Positions 60,959-64,000 of a DNA stretch of 64,000 bases are shown here, in pieces. This DNA comes from Candidatus Babelota bacterium. GTDB taxonomy: Bacteria; Babelota; Babeliae; Babelales; Vermiphilaceae. Position 1 is the stretch's first letter. Each line of letters opens with the position of its first letter. Location of the stretch: positions 19,541 to 83,540 of the forward strand of contig JAJCZC010000035.1 of NCBI GenBank assembly GCA_029262575.1, written 5' to 3'. A program made the position numbers and the translations under genes. The notes under the pieces were generated by a model, which was not told where the DNA came from, did no database searches, and saw only the letters and a list, made by a program, of their open reading frames with translations.

Positions 60959-62446
60959 ATGGAAAGGTTTGAAAAAAAATATCTGCAGATACTTCTACTA
61001 TTACTTGCATTTGGGCAATATAGTTATGCACGAGATGCACACGTTGCACCATCATATACCAAAGAAAATCGACATCACAAAAAAAGTCAAAAACGCCAAA
61101 CAACTGTTATTGTTTATATGGCCGCCGATAATGATTTGCGCAGTTTTGCAGCACGTAACATCAAGCAAATGGCTGCGGTAGGATCTAATGAAAATCTACA
61201 CATTTGTGTGCATTTAGATATCCGCATTGCAGGCAACAAAAAAATTACTCGTCGTTACTACATCGAAAAAAACAAAATACTTCATGTAAATGCTTATGAT
61301 CCTGAAACACAACGGATGGATAGCGGCCAGCCAGAAACATTAATTTCTGCATGCCAATGGGCAATCGAAAACTATCCAGCCAATGACTATGCACTCATTT
61401 TTTGGAATCATGGCACAGGAGCCCTTGATCCTTCACATGGCAGAATTATTAGCCCAACAGAACTATTCACCTACAATCCTCAGCTGCATATGCTCGAACT
61501 TGATCGATCCACCAGCATTTTAGGCAACATTGATCCAGTGCCAAACAATTGCGATTCGCAAGATGTGATATGGCTTCTCGAACAACATGCTTCTGATTCA
61601 AAAATTTGGCAAGACATTGATTGTGACCTACAAACAAATGAAAGCGATCCGCGTGGTATTTGTTGGGATGATTCGGCCGGCAATTATCTAACCAACCAAA
61701 AACTTGATTATGCTTTGGGTGAAGTTCGCAAAAAATATCTCAATAACAAAAAGTTTGCCATCATTGGTTTTGATGCTTGTTTGATGTCGATGATTGAAGT
61801 GTGTAATCTGCTGGTGAAACATTCTCATATTATGGTGGGCTCACAAGAGGTCGAACTTGGCACAGGTTGGAACTATCAAAAGGTGCTCGAACCTTTTCAA
61901 CATCGCAAACTTAACAAGCGTGATTTTGCCCGCCACATTGCACACGTTTATGAAGAAACTTATAACAAGATCACAAATGATTACACTCAATCGGCCATTT
62001 TTCTAGACGATCTTCACTTCCTTGATAAAAACGTTAACGCTGTTGCCAAACTGCTCATTGAATCACTGCAACTACAAAAAAATAAAAGCGTTCACAATGC
62101 CATTCGGGCAAGTAAGAATAAATTGCTGTGTACTCATTTTGACGAACCAAGCTATATTGATCTGCACCACTTCTTTGCCAATGTAGAATATAATCTGAAG
62201 CATTTCAGCTTCACTAATCATGAACGCGGCAAAAAAATCCTACAGGAGTTGCGTCACTTGCTTGATCATGGCAGGGCAATTATACGCAAATTGGTGCTAG
62301 CAAATGTTGCTGGTAAAAATCTAAATCAAGCGCGCGGGATTTCGATATACTTCCCTGAGCGACGCATTCATAGTTCATATGCACATATTCCATTTGCCAA
62401 AGAAAATCATTGGGCACAATTATTGCAACTATATGTAATGGGATAA
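60959..62446 (+). CDS. Clostripain family (C11) cysteine peptidase, exported
   Basis: A 495-residue protein with AAGGGGA ribosome site and a signal peptide (about 1-24). C11 motifs are complete: VYMAADNDLRSF, FWNHGTG (catalytic H151) and IIGFDACLMSMIEV (catalytic C274). A long C-terminal region (about 320-495) includes ARGISIYFPERR. These caspase-fold enzymes cut after basic residues. Probably secreted, and possibly active on host proteins. Its 3' end overlaps the convergent Elongin C-like gene by 40 bases. Confidence 0.88.
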   Translation: MERFEKKYLQILLLLLAFGQYSYARDAHVAPSYTKENRHHKKSQKRQTTVIVYMAADNDLRSFAARNIKQMAAVGSNENLHICVHLDIRIAGNKKITRRYYIEKNKILHVNAYDPETQRMDSGQPETLISACQWAIENYPANDYALIFWNHGTGALDPSHGRIISPTELFTYNPQLHMLELDRSTSILGNIDPVPNNCDSQDVIWLLEQHASDSKIWQDIDCDLQTNESDPRGICWDDSAGNYLTNQKLDYALGEVRKKYLNNKKFAIIGFDACLMSMIEVCNLLVKHSHIMVGSQEVELGTGWNYQKVLEPFQHRKLNKRDFARHIAHVYEETYNKITNDYTQSAIFLDDLHFLDKNVNAVAKLLIESLQLQKNKSVHNAIRASKNKLLCTHFDEPSYIDLHHFFANVEYNLKHFSFTNHERGKKILQELRHLLDHGRAIIRKLVLANVAGKNLNQARGISIYFPERRIHSSYAHIPFAKENHWAQLLQLYVMG

Positions 62447-62832
62447 CGGAAACAAATAATAATATATGGGGCGCTGCCGTAACAAAGCTGCTCCCCATAT
62501 AACACTTCCAATGCCGGTGTGCTAATTTCATTAAATTGAATCGGCCTACCAGTCCCTAATAACATCTTTTTTACTTCTGGTGCAAACATTGCAGCAATTG
62601 TGCCACTCTGTTTAGCCAAATTTTCATCAATCATGAACACATGCCCTTCAGCACTTTCAAATTGAAGGAAACTTGGTTGATTGCCACTCTGTACACTTTG
62701 GATGAATCCATTACTTGAGCTACTGCTTGACGCATTATCGCTATGACTTGATACACCATTTTGTGCAGCAACAACTATTTGTGCACTGAGCAGCGCGATG
62801 AGCGCCACACTGTTCGACTTGATAAACTCCAT
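62407..62832 (-). CDS. Exported Elongin C/Skp1-like (BTB fold) protein, C-terminus altered
   Basis: A 141-residue protein started at MEFIKS after GGAGTTAATT. It has a signal peptide (about 1-23), then a Ser-rich linker. Residues 55-113 strongly resemble Elongin C/Skp1: FLQFESAEGHVFMIDENLAKQSGTIAAMF, then PIQFNEISTPALEVL. After that the chain reads LYGEQLCYGSAPYIIICFRY, unlike the helices expected, and ends inside the peptidase gene. A frame change or truncation is likely. Such proteins are adaptors of host ubiquitin ligases; mimicry is inferred. Confidence 0.75.
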   Translation of the reverse strand: MEFIKSNSVALIALLSAQIVVAAQNGVSSHSDNASSSSSSNGFIQSVQSGNQPSFLQFESAEGHVFMIDENLAKQSGTIAAMFAPEVKKMLLGTGRPIQFNEISTPALEVLYGEQLCYGSAPYIIICFRYPITYSCNNCAQ

Positions 62833-62865
62833 AATTAACTCCATTTAATTTGATAGGCATCCAAA

Positions 62866-63001
62866 AGAGAGGGCCTGCTCTTAATATTAAAACTCTTACT
62901 ACCAACTATCATATCAGTAATCGATAAAACGCCAAATAGGCACAAACAAAGCATTGTGCCGCCTAAAATGCGGCCACTTGCAATTAAAAAAGGCCCTCTC
63001 T
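62866..63001. other. Inverted-repeat element that could be a structured RNA
   Basis: A perfect 11-base pair of arms, AGAGAGGGCCT (62866-62876) and AGGCCCTCTCT (62991-63001), enclose about 114 bases. Inside are GGCACAA/TTGTGCC (62939-62960) and GCCGC/GCGGC (62958-62974), which share bases and so exclude each other. It lies between divergent genes and may be a small RNA, an attenuator or a decayed mobile unit. Confidence 0.45.
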
Positions 63002-63090
63002 AAAAGATTTCTCTTAAGCAACAGCTCTTTTTTCTATTTTTTAGATAATATATACTAAAAACAGTTGTGATTAACCTAAGGGAATCTTTT

Positions 63091-63660
63091 ATGAACCAAA
63101 ATAACCACAAAAAACAACTATTAGAACAGCTCTATGAACCCTATAAAAACAGCAAAAAACTCCTGGTGCAAGGGGGAAGCAACCGCATTATCTTTGGTGA
63201 AGGCAACTCTGACGCCAACATCATGTTTATAGGTGAAGCGCCTGGGGCAAAAGAGGATGAACTCCTTCGCCCATTTGTGGGCCGATCTGGAAAACTACTC
63301 AATAAAATACTCCAAGAGGCTGAAACCAAAAGAGAAGAGGTGTTTATCACCAATATTGTAAAAGTCCGCCCTCCAAACAATCGCAAGCCATTTCCTGACG
63401 AGCTGCAAAAGGGCCGAGACTTATTGTTTAAGCAAATTCAAATTATTCAGCCAAAAGTGATTTGTACACTTGGTGCATCGGCTTTGGAAGGTTTATTAAA
63501 TAAGCAAGTTATGATCTCGAAGCTCCGTGGGACATTTATAGAACTAAAGGAGGTTCTCGTTTTGCCCACATTTCATCCAGCATATATTTTGCGTGATCCA
63601 AGGAAACTGTCTATACTCACCGAGGACATTTTTCGGGCAGCACATAAAGCTGGTAAATAA
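63091..63660 (+). CDS. Family-4-like uracil-DNA glycosylase without Fe-S cysteines
   Basis: A 189-residue protein started at MNQNNHKK after AGGGAATC. The catalytic motif is IMFIGEAPGAKEDE (GEAPG), followed by PFVGRSGKLLNKILQEA, FITNIVKVRPPNNRKPFPDE and LPTFHPAYILRDP. This is family-4 UDG architecture, which normally binds a 4Fe-4S cluster with four cysteines. Here the N-terminal CxxC region has none, KCRPP is KVRPP and the last Cys is Gly (LQKGRDLL). It removes uracil from DNA. The residual Cys in CTLG is not a cluster ligand. Confidence 0.88.
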   Translation: MNQNNHKKQLLEQLYEPYKNSKKLLVQGGSNRIIFGEGNSDANIMFIGEAPGAKEDELLRPFVGRSGKLLNKILQEAETKREEVFITNIVKVRPPNNRKPFPDELQKGRDLLFKQIQIIQPKVICTLGASALEGLLNKQVMISKLRGTFIELKEVLVLPTFHPAYILRDPRKLSILTEDIFRAAHKAGK

Positions 63661-63739
63661 CCCATTGACTACCTGTTGGCCACAGCCATGACCAAAAAGA
63701 TCCATTTCGATAAGCGAAAAAATTAACCAAATTCGATAG

Positions 63740-64000
63740 CCAGAAACAGCACCTTATTCAATCTGCACATATATTAAAAAAAAACATCGAAACCCACACT
63801 ATGTGTCTGGTGGATAAGTGGTGGATAACCTGTTGGCAAATGGTGGACAACTGGTGGAAAACTTTTCCCCCTAAACTCAAAGCGCTGAACCAATCGATGG
63901 CCTCATTTTGACATTTTTCCTTATGGATGATTATAAGCAAAAAACCAGCGCTCATTTACGAGTTATCCACAAATTATCCACCATTTGCCAACAGGTTATC
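63740..64000. other. Probable replication origin with phased DnaA boxes
   Basis: A perfect TTATCCACA (63963-63971) and TTATCCACC (63974-63982) are 11 bases apart. A further TTATC begins at 63996. On the other strand GGTGGATAA at 63809 and 63820 and weaker GGTGGACAA (63842) and GGTGGAAAA (63853) keep the same 11-base spacing. A 24-base inverted repeat (GATAACCTGTTGGCAAATGG...) links 63824 and 63977. An AT-rich stretch (63750-63790) could unwind. dnaA may lie beyond the right edge. Confidence 0.7.

Noticed and set aside
63758..63955. Minus-strand 65-codon frame inside the origin region
   Set aside because: Covers the DnaA-box array, has no ribosome site and no protein-like features.
1..64000. 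CRISPR arrays, tRNA and rRNA genes
   Set aside because: Looked for regularly spaced repeats, cloverleaf patterns and rRNA signatures by eye; none was seen. A covariance-model search would be decisive.

Overview
The window looks like part of the chromosome of a host-dependent intracellular bacterium, most likely Candidatus Dependentiae (TM6, Babeliae type). This is inferred from overall character only: there is no rRNA, tRNA or ribosomal protein gene here to prove it. The DNA is AT-rich with tightly packed genes. A large fraction of the proteins begin with a Sec-type signal peptide, often followed by a Ser-rich start to the mature chain (for example A-S-S-S). Many are orphans, and several carry eukaryote-type modules: ankyrin repeats, LRRs, UIM-like motifs, an Elongin C/Skp1-like fold, an R-SNARE motif and C-terminal CaaX boxes. 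Housekeeping genes are few.

Layout. 1-6.9 kb: end of an exported protein, a DUF2608 HAD protein, YraN, two coiled-coil membrane proteins, a HerA-type ATPase, a MazEF-like toxin-antitoxin pair and an orphan UmuD-like protease. 6.9-16.8 kb: remnant of an IS, a 690-residue exported orphan, a Nudix-like protein, a three-gene exported/tail-anchored operon ending in a UIM-bearing protein, Nif3, and Cys-rich exported proteins. 16.8-24.6 kb: a CapA enzyme, a ParA/ribbon-helix-helix operon with a CapA-like pseudoenzyme, and a scrambled zone of IS remnants that includes a duplicated piece of that pseudoenzyme. 24.6-34.9 kb: a DAACS transporter with a lipoprotein, small membrane paralogues, two ankyrin proteins ending in CaaX, an LRR protein, TspO, an FAD oxidoreductase, the R-SNARE-like protein and a frameshifted gene. 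35-47 kb: photolyase, an exported PhnZ-like HD protein, a Cache sensor next to a pentameric-channel-like protein, a cluster-less MutY, an exported AAA+ ATPase, a tandem small-protein family, another CaaX protein, lactate dehydrogenase and a Cys-rich protein. 47-63.7 kb: two M16 peptidases, two exported HIT proteins, an exported Nudix, a broken IS200, a pair of M48-like pseudo-peptidases, a ComEC N-terminal fragment, a clostripain, an Elongin C-like protein and a family-4 uracil-DNA glycosylase without cluster cysteines. 63.7-64 kb: phased DnaA-box-like arrays that look like a replication origin.

How it fits together (inference). The most striking theme is a set of exported proteins that appear built to work inside a eukaryotic cell. 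Four end in CaaX boxes that host prenyltransferases could recognise, and one of these has a synaptobrevin/Ykt6-like SNARE core with a zero-layer arginine. Others could touch ubiquitin pathways or host nucleotide pools. A second theme is economy: two base-excision DNA glycosylases have lost the cysteines of their Fe-S clusters, and several enzyme folds have lost catalytic residues. A third is ongoing gene decay and duplication, with IS debris, nonsense and frameshift copies, and a duplicated junction of the CaaX gene and mutY.
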